Counted from the stretch's first letter, positions 9,162 through 19,050 are shown. The stretch is 64,000 nt of DNA from Xanthomonas sp. F10 (GCF_014206815.1 NZ_JACHNP010000002.1:992001-1056000); one strand, 5' to 3'. Notes: generated by a model from the letters alone, not told the origin. Numbers and translations are program-made.

Positions 9162-10004
9162 GTGCCGTCGCACCGGAACCCGCCCGTGACCGCAGCCCGC
9201 TACGACCTTCCCGCCCTGCTCGACATCATGGCGCGCCTGCGCGACCCCGCGCAGGGCTGCCCCTGGGACCTGGAGCAGGACTTCGCGAGCATCGCCGCCT
9301 ACACGGTCGAAGAGGCCTACGAAGTGGCCGACGCGATCGATCGCCAGGATCTGGCCGGGTTGAAGGACGAACTGGGCGATCTGCTGCTGCAGGTGGTGTT
9401 CCATGCGCAGATGGCGCGCGAGCAGGGCGCGTTCGGCTTCGACGATGTGGTCGCGGCGATCTGCGACAAGATGGTGCGCCGCCATCCGCACGTGTTCGGC
9501 GACAGCCAGGTGGCCGATGCCCAGCAGCAGACGCTGAAGTGGGAAGAGATCAAGCGCGCCGAGCGTGCCGCCGCCGGCGAGCGCGACGGCTCGGCGCTGG
9601 CCGGCATCGCCCGCGGTCTGCCGGAATGGCAGCGTGCGCTGAAGCTGCAGTCGCGCGCGGCGCGGGTCGGCTTCGATTGGCCCGGCCCCGCGCCGGTGCT
9701 GGACAAGGTGCAGGAAGAACTGGAAGAAGTGCGCGCGGAGCTGGCGCATGGCGCCGCGGCCGATCCTGCACGGCTGCAGGACGAGATCGGCGACCTGCTG
9801 TTCGTCTGCGCCAACCTGGCGCGGCATGCCAAGGTCGACGTCGGCGCCGCGCTGCGCCATGCCAACCTCAAGTTCGAACGTCGCTTCCGCGCGATGGAGC
9901 GCTTGGCGCAACAGGACGGCGGCGCGCTGCACGGCCTGGCCCTGGCCCAGCAGGAGGCGTACTGGCAGCGTGCCAAGGACGAAGAGCGCGCCGCGGCCGG
10001 ATGA
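9162..10004 (+). CDS. mazG: nucleoside triphosphate pyrophosphohydrolase MazG
   Basis: This is a 280-residue (GTG at 9162) or 272-residue (GTG at 9186) house-cleaning NTP pyrophosphatase with two tandem MazG domains. The first carries [20 protein letters not shown] and [10 protein letters not shown], then [16 protein letters not shown]. The second carries [10 protein letters not shown] and [16 protein letters not shown]. Both contain the EExxE and ExxD metal-binding helices. Neither GTG has a strong ribosome-binding site, so the start is uncertain. The stop overlaps the next ATG by four bases. Confidence 0.92.
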   Translation: MPSHRNPPVTAARYDLPALLDIMARLRDPAQGCPWDLEQDFASIAAYTVEEAYEVADAIDRQDLAGLKDELGDLLLQVVFHAQMAREQGAFGFDDVVAAICDKMVRRHPHVFGDSQVADAQQQTLKWEEIKRAERAAAGERDGSALAGIARGLPEWQRALKLQSRAARVGFDWPGPAPVLDKVQEELEEVRAELAHGAAADPARLQDEIGDLLFVCANLARHAKVDVGAALRHANLKFERRFRAMERLAQQDGGALHGLALAQQEAYWQRAKDEERAAAG

Positions 10005-10324
10005 AGACGCTGCTGCTGTTCGTGCTGACCGCCGTCGCGGAAATCGTCGGCTGCTACCTTCCTTATCTCTGGCTGCGCGAACAACGCAGCGCCTGGCTGC
10101 TGGTGCCGGCTGCAGGCAGCCTGGCGGCCTTCGTCTGGCTGCTGACCCTGCACCCGGTCGCCAGCGGCCGCGTCTATGCGGCCTACGGCGGCGTCTATGT
10201 CGCCGTCGCCTTGCTGTGGCTGTGGGCGGTGCAGGGCATGCGCCCCACGCGCTGGGACCTGCTCGGTGCCGGTCTGTGCCTGGTCGGCATGGCCGTGATC
10301 ATGGTCGCGCCGCGGCAGGGTTGA
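10001..10324 (+). CDS. UPF0060 (YnfA-like) small membrane protein
   Basis: A 107-residue protein made almost entirely of four hydrophobic helices separated by short charged loops ([15 protein letters not shown]). Length and the motifs [14 protein letters not shown] and [12 protein letters not shown] match the UPF0060/YnfA family, which is related to small multidrug-resistance transporters. Efflux function has been suggested but is not settled. It is the last gene of the overlapping nudE-cysQ-mazG operon. Confidence 0.9.
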   Translation: MKTLLLFVLTAVAEIVGCYLPYLWLREQRSAWLLVPAAGSLAAFVWLLTLHPVASGRVYAAYGGVYVAVALLWLWAVQGMRPTRWDLLGAGLCLVGMAVIMVAPRQG

Positions 10325-10382
10325 GGCCTGCGCGGTAGGCGGTCCTCGAAAAGTCTCTTACGACGAATGAGAGGTGGACTCC

Positions 10383-10448
10383 GTAGGAGCGGCTTCAGCC
10401 GCGACGGGCGCTCTCGGTGACGCGCGTCGCGGCTGAAGCCGCTCCTGC
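10383..10448. repeat. REP-like inverted repeat, copy 2
   Basis: This has the same arms as copy 1, with one base change at the right end (TCCTGC instead of TCCTAC). A lone right half-element (GAAGCCGCTCCTGCAGG) follows at about 10502. No gene or other signal is apparent elsewhere in 10325-10745. Confidence 0.85.
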
Positions 10449-10745
10449 GAAGCGCACGGCGCGCCCCGCGGAGTTGCGGCACAACGCGTTAGAGGTGCCC
10501 TGAAGCCGCTCCTGCAGGTGAGTTCGCAGCCCATTGTGCCGAGGCGATGCGATTTGCTGGCGGTGCCCTTCAGGCACGCGGTTTACACCAGGCTGCAGCG
10601 TTGCGGGCATGCCTGTCGCGGCGCTGTCGTCCACCACCTGTCCGTGTCCGGCGCCTGCACCCCAGGAGGGCGTCCACGCGCTGCGAGCGAACGCCCATGC
10701 CCCGGCGTATGCTGGACGCCTGCGTCGCCTCGGGAGGGCCATCGC

Positions 10746-11048
10746 ATGCGCCGCTTCGCCAGTTTCCGCGAGTTCTATCCGTTCTATCTGAGCGAGCACC
10801 GCCATCCGCTGTCGCGGCGGCTGCATTTCGTCGGCAGCGTCGGCGTGCTGGCGAGCGTGTTGCTGGCGCTGTGCACTGGTCAGCCGCGCTGGCTGTGGGC
10901 GGCGCCGATCTGCGGCTACGGCTGCGCCTGGATCGGGCATTTCGTGTTCGAGAAGAACCGCCCTGCCACCTTCAAGTACCCGCTGTACTCGCTGGCCGGC
11001 GACTGGGTGATGTTCAAGGACATGCTGCTGGGCCGCATCCGCTGGTGA
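10746..11048 (+). CDS. DUF962 / Mpo1-like membrane protein
   Basis: A 100-residue protein of the DUF962 (YGL010w/Mpo1-like) family. FASFREFYPFYLSEH at the N-terminus, HPLSRRLHFVG, two or three hydrophobic segments, AWIGHFVFEKNRPATFKYP and the terminal WVMFKDML are family hallmarks. The yeast relative is an iron-dependent dioxygenase of 2-hydroxy fatty acids. The histidines here (H19, the HFVG histidine and GHFVFEKN) are conserved, but bacterial function is unproven. The ATG at 10746 has GGGAGGG about ten bases upstream, which decides against longer readings. Confidence 0.85.
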   Translation: MRRFASFREFYPFYLSEHRHPLSRRLHFVGSVGVLASVLLALCTGQPRWLWAAPICGYGCAWIGHFVFEKNRPATFKYPLYSLAGDWVMFKDMLLGRIRW

Positions 11049-11116
11049 CCGGCATGTGCGCGTGCGCTGGCTATACTGCGGATTCGATTCTTTCTTCTGG
11101 TTAATGGAGCAACCTG

Positions 11117-12079
11117 ATGCCGTCCACTTTCTTCTTCGCGGTGGTGCTGTTGGCCGCCGGCGTGATCATTCTGTTCAAGACCGTGCGCATGGTGCCGCAG
11201 GGATTCCAGTGGACGGTGGAGCGCTTCGGTCGCTACACCCACACCCTGTCGCCCGGCCTGCATTTCCTGATTCCGGTGGTGTACGGGGTAGGGCGCAAGG
11301 TCAACATGATGGAGCAGGTGCTGGACGTGCCCAGCCAGGACGTCATCACCAAGGACAACGCGGTGGTGCGCGTGGACGGGGTGGTGTTCTTCCAAGTGCT
11401 GGACGCCGCCAAGGCGGCGTATGAGGTGTCGAATCTTGAGATCGCCACGATCGCGTTGGTGCAGACCAACATCCGTACCGTGATCGGCTCGATGGACCTG
11501 GACGAATCGCTGAGCCAGCGCGAGACCATCAATGCGCAGCTGTTGAACGTGGTCGACCACGCCACCAATCCGTGGGGCATCAAGGTCACCCGCATCGAGA
11601 TCCGCGACATCCAGCCGCCGCGCGACCTGGTCGATGCGATGGCCCGGCAGATGAAGGCCGAGCGCGAGAAGCGCGCGCAGATCCTCGAGGCCGAGGGTTC
11701 GAGGCAGTCGGAGATCCTGCGCGCCGACGGCGAGAAGCAGGCCGCGGTGCTGGAGGCCGAAGGCCGCAAGGAGGCCGCGTTCCGCGACGCCGAAGCGCGC
11801 GAGCGCCTGGCCGAGGCCGAAGCGCGGGCGACGGCGATGGTGTCCAAGGCGATCGCCGAAGGCGACGTGCAGGCGATCAACTACTTCATCGCGCAGAAGT
11901 ACGTGGAGGCGTTCAAGGAGCTGGCCACCGCGCCGAACCAGAAGTTCGTGCTGATGCCGATGGAGTCCAGCGGCATCATCGGCTCGATCGCCGGCATCGC
12001 CGAACTGGCGCGCGAGGCGCTGAACAAGCAAGCCACCCCGCCGGCAGTGCCGCGCGTGCCGCCGCGCAGCGGAGTCTGA
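11117..12079 (+). CDS. qmcA: SPFH/band-7 (stomatin-like) membrane protein QmcA
   Basis: This is a 320-residue membrane scaffold protein of the slipin/QmcA type. One N-terminal transmembrane helix (residues 3-20) is followed by the SPFH domain (VPQGFQWTVERFGRYTHTLSPG). A long charged alanine/glutamate-rich coiled coil spans about residues 175-245 (repeats of EAEGxxQ/K), then a short C-terminal region. Such proteins form oligomers in membrane microdomains and act with an NfeD partner, here encoded three bases downstream. The upstream gap contains a plausible -10 (TATACT at 11072) without a clear -35. Confidence 0.93.
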   Translation: MPSTFFFAVVLLAAGVIILFKTVRMVPQGFQWTVERFGRYTHTLSPGLHFLIPVVYGVGRKVNMMEQVLDVPSQDVITKDNAVVRVDGVVFFQVLDAAKAAYEVSNLEIATIALVQTNIRTVIGSMDLDESLSQRETINAQLLNVVDHATNPWGIKVTRIEIRDIQPPRDLVDAMARQMKAEREKRAQILEAEGSRQSEILRADGEKQAAVLEAEGRKEAAFRDAEARERLAEAEARATAMVSKAIAEGDVQAINYFIAQKYVEAFKELATAPNQKFVLMPMESSGIIGSIAGIAELAREALNKQATPPAVPRVPPRSGV

Positions 12080-12082
12080 GCC

Positions 12083-12514
12083 ATGCGCATTGAGGTAGTG
12101 GCCTGGGGTGCCCTGACCTTGTTGCTGTTCGCGGCCGAATCGCTGGCGCCGGGCGCCTTCATGCTGTGGATGGGCTTCGCTGCCGCGGCGGTGTTCCTCG
12201 CGGTGCTGGTGTTCCCGGACATTTCCCTGCTGCTGCAGGTCGGCGCATTCGTGGTGCTGAGCTTCGTCTCGATCCAGGTGTACCGCACCTGGTTCCGCAA
12301 CCGCGGCCGGACCAGCGACCAACCGCTGCTCAACCGCCGCGCCGAGCAACTGATCGGCCGCGTGGTGACCCTGGACCAGCCGATCCACGGCGGCCGCGGC
12401 CGCGCCAAGGTCGACGACGCCTTCTGGGTCGTCGGCGGTCCCGACCTGCCCGCCGGCAGCACGGTGCGCATCGTCGGCGTGGACGGAATGACGCTGCTGG
12501 TCCAGGCGGCTTGA
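12083..12514 (+). CDS. NfeD family membrane protein
   Basis: A 143-residue protein with two or three N-terminal transmembrane helices (about 5-70) and a C-terminal OB-fold-like NfeD domain. That domain contains RAEQLIGRVVTLDQPIHGGRGRAKVDDAFW and the ending VRIVGVDGMTLLV. It is the usual operon partner of stomatin/QmcA proteins (the ybbK-ybbJ arrangement in E. coli). The start is three bases after the qmcA stop. It is a short-type NfeD lacking the protease domain. Confidence 0.92.
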   Translation: MRIEVVAWGALTLLLFAAESLAPGAFMLWMGFAAAAVFLAVLVFPDISLLLQVGAFVVLSFVSIQVYRTWFRNRGRTSDQPLLNRRAEQLIGRVVTLDQPIHGGRGRAKVDDAFWVVGGPDLPAGSTVRIVGVDGMTLLVQAA

Positions 12515-12518
12515 AGGC

Positions 12519-12698
12519 CGGGATTGGGGATTGGGGATTGGGGATTCGTAGGAGCGGCTTCAGCCGCGACCTGGGACCGATGACGGGTCGCGGCTGAAGC
12601 CGCTCCTACGGCACTGCTGCGCGATCAAGCGCCAACGTTCCGGCTCAAGGCAGCCGCTCTTGCGAATCCCCAATCCCGACTCCCCAATCCCGGCTCCC
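12519..12698. repeat. composite palindromic element with GGGATTG/CAATCCC arms
   Basis: A run of GGGATT units (12522-12547) and a run of AATCCC units (12662-12698) form inverted arms. The complete REP-like copy 3 lies inside, immediately after the left arm. The whole unit sits between nfeD and gcvT. A similar arm pair without the REP occurs at 34994-35135. Confidence 0.75.
12548..12609. repeat. REP-like inverted repeat, copy 3
   Basis: This is a complete copy with both arms identical to copy 1, placed inside the composite element. The centre differs from the other copies, as expected for an element whose arms rather than loop are conserved. Confidence 0.85.
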
Positions 12699-12738
12699 TG
12701 CCGGCGATAATGGGGGACTTTTCTCACGGACCCGCGCC

Positions 12739-13845
<1,107 letters not shown>

Positions 13846-13939
13846 GTCCCGTCCGCCGCGCGCGCGACTTCTTCCCCATGCGCGCGGTTCGCTACACTAG
13901 CCTCCCATCCTCGATACCGTCTTCTTCCGGAGCAGCCCC

Positions 13940-14335
13940 ATGAGCGAGATCCCTGGCGACCTCAAATTCCTCAAGTCCCACGAGTGGGCCCGCGTCGAGG
14001 GCAACGGTCGCGTGACCATCGGCATCTCCGACCACGCCCAGGGCCTGCTCGGCGACCTGGTCTACGTCGAGCTGCCGAACGTCGGCGATCACGTCGAAGC
14101 CGGAAACGGCGTTGCAGTGGTCGAGTCGGTCAAGGCCGCCTCGGACGTGTACAGCCCGCTGAGCGGCAAGGTGGTCGAGGTCAACACCGCGCTGAGCGAC
14201 AAGCCGGAAACGATCAACGAAGACGCCTACGGCGAAGGCTGGATCCTGGTGCTGGAAGCGGACGACGCCGAGCAGTTGAACGAACTGCTGTCGCCGGACG
14301 AGTACGCCGAACTGCTCGAGGACGACGGCCACTGA
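13940..14335 (+). CDS. gcvH: glycine cleavage system H protein
   Basis: This 131-residue lipoyl carrier shuttles the aminomethyl intermediate between the P, T and L proteins. The lipoylation motif [14 protein letters not shown] places the modified lysine at K65, and HEWARVEG and [18 protein letters not shown] are standard. The start has GGAGCAG upstream (CCGGAGCAGCCCC then ATG). A strong terminator follows 24 bp after the stop. The spacing from gcvT leaves room for its own promoter (a TACACT -10 candidate at 13893). Confidence 0.97.
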   Translation: MSEIPGDLKFLKSHEWARVEGNGRVTIGISDHAQGLLGDLVYVELPNVGDHVEAGNGVAVVESVKAASDVYSPLSGKVVEVNTALSDKPETINEDAYGEGWILVLEADDAEQLNELLSPDEYAELLEDDGH

Positions 14336-14359
14336 GCCGACCGCCCGCCGCGACACCCG

Positions 14360-14391
14360 AACCGGCCGCCTCGTGCGGCCGGTTTCTTTTT
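14360..14391 (+). terminator. intrinsic terminator after gcvH
   Basis: A 10-bp perfect GC-rich stem (AACCGGCCGC, loop CTCGT) is followed by TTCTTTTT. This is a classical rho-independent terminator for gcvT-gcvH. Confidence 0.9.
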
Positions 14392-15230
14392 GGGCCCTGC
14401 GCAGCGACCACGTCGTCCGCGTTGCCGTCGCCCTCTCTGCATGGCCGTTGCGGTAACTCATGTCGCTGGCGTCGCGGCGTGCGTCGATGCGAAGACGGCG
14501 TGAGGCTGTCGCCGGTTGCACCGCGAGCGCAGCGTGTGCCGCGCGCGGAGACGTCCGCTGACCCGCGCGTCGTCGGCGCCGGTTTTCCGACGCGGTACGG
14601 GTGCGGCGCGGCATGAGCGCGGTATGGGGTGGCGAGGAACAGGCAGCGGCGACGTGGTGTGCGTCGCGCACGTCATCGTTGCGCGCCTGAGAGGTGTGCG
14701 CCGGCGCCAGTCGCCCACCTGTGCGATCGGTGTCGGTCGACGCACCCGCGCGAAGGTGTCGGTGGCGGCTTGGCGTGGAGGCGGACGAGGGTGGTCGCCT
14801 GCGTTGTGGTGCGGTGGCGACGTGCGTGCAGGTCGCGTCGCAGTGGCGCGACGCGCCACGTCTCGGCGACGCCGCACGCGACGCATCGCGAGCGTCGCGA
14901 CGGGCGCACGACGCAAAAAAGTTTGCGCACTTTTGCGCATTTGCACTTGTGCGATGCCGGAACCGCACGCGGTCGCGAAATTTTTTTTCAGCTAGCGGAC
15001 AGCCTAGCGTGCACTCCCGCGATTGCTGCCGACGCGTCGTCGCGCCCCGTCCGCAACGCGATGGCGGCGTCGTGTCGTTACAGAAAACACGGAAATTTCC
15101 CTGCTTTTTTTGCGCGCGCCGTTTTCCTTGTGGTGCCGGCATCGGCGATCGGTGGCGTCGGCAAGGCGGCTGGCGCGGCATGCGGTGGGCGTGGCGCGCG
15201 CGCCAGCAGAAAAAAAATTGCGCGGAAGTG
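14392..15230. other. geneless region with A/T-tracts upstream of the histone-like gene
   Basis: No reading frame here shows the codon bias of its neighbours. The left half is full of degenerate CGTCG/GCGCG words. The right half contains homopolymer tracts unusual for this genome: A6 at 14915, T8 at 14981, T7 at 15105, A8 at 15210 and A8 at 15239. The words TTTGCGCAC/TTTTGCGCA recur around 14921-14945. It may be bent regulatory DNA or decayed sequence. Confidence 0.5.
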
Positions 15231-15259
15231 TTGACAGTAAAAAAAACCGTGATTAGGTT
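15231..15259 (+). promoter_or_regulatory. strong sigma-70-like promoter
   Basis: A perfect -35 (TTGACA, 15231-15236) is separated by 17 bp, including an A8 tract, from the -10 TAGGTT (15254-15259). Transcription would begin near 15266, about 283 nt before the histone-like ATG. Few promoters in this window match the consensus as well. Confidence 0.7.
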
Positions 15260-15265
15260 TCGCCC

Positions 15266-15436
15266 AGCAGACGTTGCTGCGCAAGCGAGTGAATCGGATC
15301 GACATCAAAACGCGAAGCACAACTTGGACATCCGCCAGGAACCCGAAGATGGTGGAGTTGGAGTCGCTTCCCTCCGAGAAACGCAACGTCTCCCCTGGCA
15401 TCGCACCCGTATCGACATCCGGTACGGGTGTTTCTG
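15266..15436 (+). ncRNA. candidate structured RNA: sRNA or long leader of the histone-like gene
   Basis: The transcript predicted from the promoter folds by eye into several hairpins. CAGCA/TGCTG pairs at 15265-15279. AAGCGA (15283-15288) pairs with TCGCTT (15364-15369), enclosing a stem formed by CAAC/GTTG and TCCGCCA/TGGTGGA (15320-15360). The last hairpin, CACCCGTA/TACGGGTG (15404-15430), is followed by TTTCTGT and resembles a weak terminator. No credible ORF lies within. It could be a free small RNA of about 170 nt or an attenuator-like leader. I do not recognise an Rfam family. Confidence 0.45.
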
Positions 15437-15548
15437 TATCCGATCCGGCCCGCAGTGCGCGCCGGCGGTTCCCGCAGGCGGAGCATCGCCGCGAGGTTGC
15501 TTTAACTGGGCATTTTCAATCCATAGTTCACTGACGAGGAGCCATCCC

Positions 15549-15989
15549 ATGGCCACGAAAAAAGCTGCGAAAAAGCCGGCCGCTAAGAAGGCGGTCAAGA
15601 AGACTGCCGCCAAGAAGCCGGCAGCGAAGAAGGTTTCGGTAAAGAAGGCGGTCAAGAAGGTCGCCAAGAAGGTGGCCAAGAAGGTCGCCAAGGTGAAGAA
15701 GGCGGTCAAGAAGGCCGTTGCCAAGAAGCCGGTGAAGAAGACGGCGAAGAAGGCCGCCACCAAGAAGACCGCGAAGAAGGCCGTCGCCAAGAAGGCGGTG
15801 AAGAAGACCGCGAAGAAGGCTGCGACCAAGAAGACCGCGGCGAAGAAGACCGTGAAGAAGTCGGCTGCCAAGAAGCCGGCCGCGAAGAAGGCCACTGCCA
15901 AGAAGACCGTGGCGAAGAAGAAGCCGGCCGCTCGCAAGAAGAAGGCCGCTCCGGTCGCGCTGCCGGCCACGCCCGCGCCGCTGATCTGA
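15549..15989 (+). CDS. histone H1-like lysine/alanine-rich DNA-binding protein
   Basis: A 146-residue, extremely basic protein made of repeated [17 protein letters not shown] and [11 protein letters not shown] pentad-type units. Only the last dozen residues ([13 protein letters not shown]) are uncharged. This composition matches the C-terminal-domain-like H1 homologues of bacteria (Chlamydia HctB, Pseudomonas AlgP, Bordetella BpH1), which bind and condense DNA without sequence specificity. The ATG at 15549 has GAGGAG nine bases upstream. The frame is open far upstream, but that part lacks the composition. Expression probably depends on the promoter at 15231 and the structured leader. A terminator follows. 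Confidence 0.88.
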   Translation: MATKKAAKKPAAKKAVKKTAAKKPAAKKVSVKKAVKKVAKKVAKKVAKVKKAVKKAVAKKPVKKTAKKAATKKTAKKAVAKKAVKKTAKKAATKKTAAKKTVKKSAAKKPAAKKATAKKTVAKKKPAARKKKAAPVALPATPAPLI

Positions 15990-16013
15990 TCCATCCCGAT
16001 CGCTGTTCCTAGA

Positions 16014-16050
16014 CTCTCTCCCCGGTGCCCAGCGGGGAGGGAGTTTTTTA
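16014..16050 (+). terminator. intrinsic terminator after the histone-like gene
   Basis: An 11-bp stem (CTCTCTCCCCG with CGGGGAGGGAG, one G-T pair) and an eight-base loop are followed by T6. It ends 25 bp after the stop. Confidence 0.92.
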
Positions 16051-17356
16051 TTTGCGACGTCCTGCTGTGCGCAATCGCATCGCGCCTCTCTGCCCGACGC
16101 TGCCGGCGGCGTCCTTCGTCTCGATCCTCGAAGACTGCTCTCTGCGGCCAGCTTGCCAGGTCGCGACATGGTCATCGCGCCCCTGTCGCCGCGACTTCAA
16201 GCGCCTGGACGTGATCGGCGACTGGGACAATCCCTACGCACGCTGGACTTCCATTTCGAGGCCAACGAGATCCGTGCGCTCTCGCACCGCCGATCAGCGG
16301 CCGCCTGCCGCGTCCGCCCGTTCCAACCACCTCGACCGTTCTCTGTGCCCTGATCGCCAGATTGGCACGTAGGGATCTGCCTGTGGGTCTCGTATGGGAA
16401 CGAGCCTGCGCGTCGGAACGACTGCCGCGCGATCGGGCGCCTGCGCCGACGGCTGCGATCCATCAGGTCATCCCGAGTGCGTGTGCCGCCGCGGCAATCA
16501 CGTGCGCACCACGCGTGAGCAAGCCGGTTCGGCAAGGGGCCTGCGCGGAAAGCAAGGGGACAGCCACCACACGGCGCTGGGCTGCAGGGGAGGGGTATCG
16601 CATTGAATGCACCGACCCGGACGTGGATCGGCTGGTCGTCGGAATGGGAAGCGCTGTGGCTACCGAGGCGCACCTGGCATCCGGCGGCCAGCCAAGGCAT
16701 CGTGTGCAACGCATGCAACGCGTCAGCGCGCCTTGCCCGACGGTGGACAGTACATCGCTGCTTCCGCGCATTGCGTGGATCGCAGTGGATCTCTGAGCAC
16801 CTGCTTTCGCCACCTTGAGCCGGAGACAACTTGCCCTGTCGTAGGCGCGGCTCAAGCCGCGACGAGCGATCCCGGTAAAGCCCGTCGCGGCTGAAGCCGC
16901 TCCTACGAACTACTTCTCGTCGTGGAGAGAAATCGCGACAGGCGCGATCTGCGTGTGCGTGCTGCCCAACGCTCGCGCGCGGCGGTGCACCGAGTTGCCA
17001 GCATGCCAGCGGCAGCGTGCGGCGATGCGAGGTGCCTTGTCCATCCGATGCGGGATCGCGGAGGACGCCGCGAGGGGGCGATGCACGCCCCGCGCGATCG
17101 CGGAGGTGAGGGCGCGCATCATCGCCGTGCCTGACGTGCGCTCCGCCCGCCGCCGCGTCCGGGCGACGCAGTCGTTGAGCGTTCGTCGTGGAATGTCGTC
17201 GGTCGTTGCCCCCGCGCTTTCGCGCCGCGGCCATGCCGCCGCACCGCCGCACCCCTGCGTCGCAGCGGTGTCGCGTCGTCGCAACCGGACAGGGCTGCGT
17301 CCCAGCGACGGGGCGGGTGGACTGCACAAGCGCAGCGTAGGTCAGCGCTGCAGACA
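16051..17356. other. 1.3-kb region without a supported gene
   Basis: Several open frames exist on both strands, but all have mixed third positions and low-complexity Arg/Ala/Cys-rich translations, so I do not call them. The only recognisable item is REP-like copy 4. Local base composition is slightly less GC-biased than in the flanking genes, which may indicate decayed or recently acquired sequence. Confidence 0.5.
16841..16906. repeat. REP-like inverted repeat, copy 4 (degenerate left arm)
   Basis: The right arm matches the other copies. The left arm has diverged (GTAGGCGCGGCTCAAGCCGC). Confidence 0.8.
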
Positions 17357-17386
17357 GCAGAAAGGCGGCTTGCGCCGCCTTTCTGC
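17357..17386 (-). terminator. terminator hairpin downstream of the beta-lactamase-like gene
   Basis: GCAGAAAGGCGGC, loop TTGC, then the exact complement: a perfect 13-bp stem 24 bp beyond the stop at 17410. The AAA/TTT within the stem gives only a short U-run in either direction. Confidence 0.7.
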
Positions 17387-17409
17387 GAGGATGCTGCGGG
17401 AGGCCGCGC

Positions 17410-18798
17410 TCAGTGCGGCGAGGCCACCGACTTGGACGAGGACGCGCCCTTCTTGTCCTTCGGGTCCGGACGCTCGGCCATCAGGTTGTCGCTGCCGAAG
17501 TCGGTGTCCACGTCCAGCCAGCGCTGCGCCGGCAGGCCGATCGCGCGGTCGAGGACGGTCGGCAGCAGGCCCGAGGGCAGGCCGCTTTCGCCGTTCCACA
17601 GAATCGCCACAGCGAAGTCGCGTTCCGGCACCAGCGCGATCAGGCCGCGATAGCCCTGCACCGCACCGGCATGGAAGATCACCTGGTGGCCGGAGTAGTC
17701 GAACACGCGCCAGCCCAGCGCGTAGCTTGCCGAGTTGACGCGTGCGCGGCGCCAGCCCGAGCGCATCTCGCCCGGGGTCAGGATCAGCGGCGCATGCAGG
17801 GTCGCCAGCAGCGGCTCCGGCAGCACGTCCGGGCGATGCCCGGTCTGCGCGATCAGCCACTGCGCCATGTCGCTGATGCTGGCGTTGACGCCGGCGGCCG
17901 GCGCCAGGCGGTAGTAGGTGGGCTTGGGCGTCAGCGAGACCCAGCCGTTGCGGCTGCGCACGTGCGGGCGCGCCCAGCGAGGGCTGGCCTGGATGCCGGC
18001 CAGGCCCATGCTGGCGTCGTTCATGCCCAGCGGCTTGAAGATGCGGCGTTCCACCGACTGCTCGTAGAAGCTGCCGGACGCAGCGAACACCACGTCGCCG
18101 ATCAGGCTGAAGGCGACGTTCTGGTAGGCGTAGCACTCGCCCGGCGCGCACTTCAGCGGCGCATAGGCCAGCTTGTGGCTGAGCGTGTAGTAATCGAGGT
18201 TGGATTCGACGTCGCGGTCGTAGGCGTTGTAGGTGAGGCCGACGCGGTGGCTGAGCAGGTCGGCCACATTCAACTGGCGCGTGGCCACCGGGTCGCTGAG
18301 CTGGAAGCCCGGCACGTAGTCGACCACCTTGCTGTCCCAGCGCAGGGTGCCGTCGGTGACCAGCAGGCCGGCCATGGTGCCGGCGAAGGCCTTGGACAGC
18401 GAGGCCAGGCGGAACACGGTGTGCGCATCGACCGGCTCGGGACGGTTGACGTCGGTCACGCCGTAGCCGCGCGCGCTGAGCACCTGGCCGTTGTGCACGA
18501 TGGCCATCGCCAGACCGGGCACGCGCTCGCCATAGGTCAATTGTTCGGCGACCGACTCCAGCGCGGCCACGTCGAAGTCCTTGGCCAGCGGCAGTACCTG
18601 GCTCTGGGTCAGCGACGCGCGGTAGGGCAGCGGCTGGGTCGGCGAGGTATAGCGGGTGGCTTCGGTATGCAGCGGCGGCGGCAGCGGTTGGGCGGGCGCC
18701 GGCGTCTGTGCGGTGGAGGACATCGCAAAGGGCAACAATGCCCCGAGCAACCCGGTTGCCACCGGTCGAAGGAGCCGGTGCCTGCTGTTCTGTGTCAT
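17410..18798 (-). CDS. serine hydrolase, beta-lactamase class C / esterase fold
   Basis: A 462-residue exported serine hydrolase. A signal peptide (about 1-30) and a proline-rich linker precede the catalytic domain. The penicillin-binding-type motifs are present: S133-L-S-K136, Y225-Q-N227, and a late HAG in place of KTG (FHAGAVQGYRG). The family includes AmpC beta-lactamases, D-aminopeptidases and esterases. The HxG third motif is common in esterase and peptidase members, so penicillin resistance should not be assumed. The frame is open upstream, but ATG at 18798 starts a proper signal peptide. A charged tail ends in KDKKGASSSKSVASPH. Confidence 0.88.
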   Translation of the reverse strand: MTQNSRHRLLRPVATGLLGALLPFAMSSTAQTPAPAQPLPPPLHTEATRYTSPTQPLPYRASLTQSQVLPLAKDFDVAALESVAEQLTYGERVPGLAMAIVHNGQVLSARGYGVTDVNRPEPVDAHTVFRLASLSKAFAGTMAGLLVTDGTLRWDSKVVDYVPGFQLSDPVATRQLNVADLLSHRVGLTYNAYDRDVESNLDYYTLSHKLAYAPLKCAPGECYAYQNVAFSLIGDVVFAASGSFYEQSVERRIFKPLGMNDASMGLAGIQASPRWARPHVRSRNGWVSLTPKPTYYRLAPAAGVNASISDMAQWLIAQTGHRPDVLPEPLLATLHAPLILTPGEMRSGWRRARVNSASYALGWRVFDYSGHQVIFHAGAVQGYRGLIALVPERDFAVAILWNGESGLPSGLLPTVLDRAIGLPAQRWLDVDTDFGSDNLMAERPDPKDKKGASSSKSVASPH

Positions 18799-19011
18799 TG
18801 CGCCTGAGGCCTGTGAGGTGCTGCCGGCAACGATTCTAGCGCCGGATTTCTCGAATGCACAAACTGGGAGAAGATGAATAGGCATCGCCTTGATCCTGCT
18901 GGGGATTTCCCGCGTCGAGCGGGGGTCTGCAGGCCTGCCGGCGGAGCGGTGGCGGGGACTGCGGCGGATGCCCATGGACATGCAATCACCGTGCCGCGCG
19001 AGTCCCGCTTC

Positions 19012-19050
19012 AGCCCCTCTCCCCCCGGGAGAGGGGTTGGGGTGAGGGTA
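19012..19050. repeat. dispersed GGGAGAGGGG-type hairpin repeat
   Basis: CCCCTCTC and GAGAGGGG arms are followed by TTGGGGTGAGGGT. The same sequence recurs at 33390-33430 and, inverted and diverged, at 33468-33516. The rest of 18799-19133 shows no gene. Confidence 0.8.

Noticed and set aside
12515-12738. Possible glycine riboswitch before gcvT
   Set aside because: The interval is filled by the GGGATTG arms and a REP copy; none of the conserved glycine aptamer elements was seen.
14694-15548. In-frame 285-codon N-terminal extension of the histone-like protein
   Set aside because: Translation is Arg/Cys-rich and unlike the KKAAKK repeats; it contains the promoter, and a good ribosome-binding site precedes ATG 15549.
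16362-16796. 144-codon plus-strand open frame starting with TTG
   Set aside because: Mixed codon use, no ribosome-binding site and no recognisable domain.
16197-17327. 376-codon minus-strand open frame in the sparse region
   Set aside because: No third-position GC bias, no motif, and it spans a REP-like repeat.
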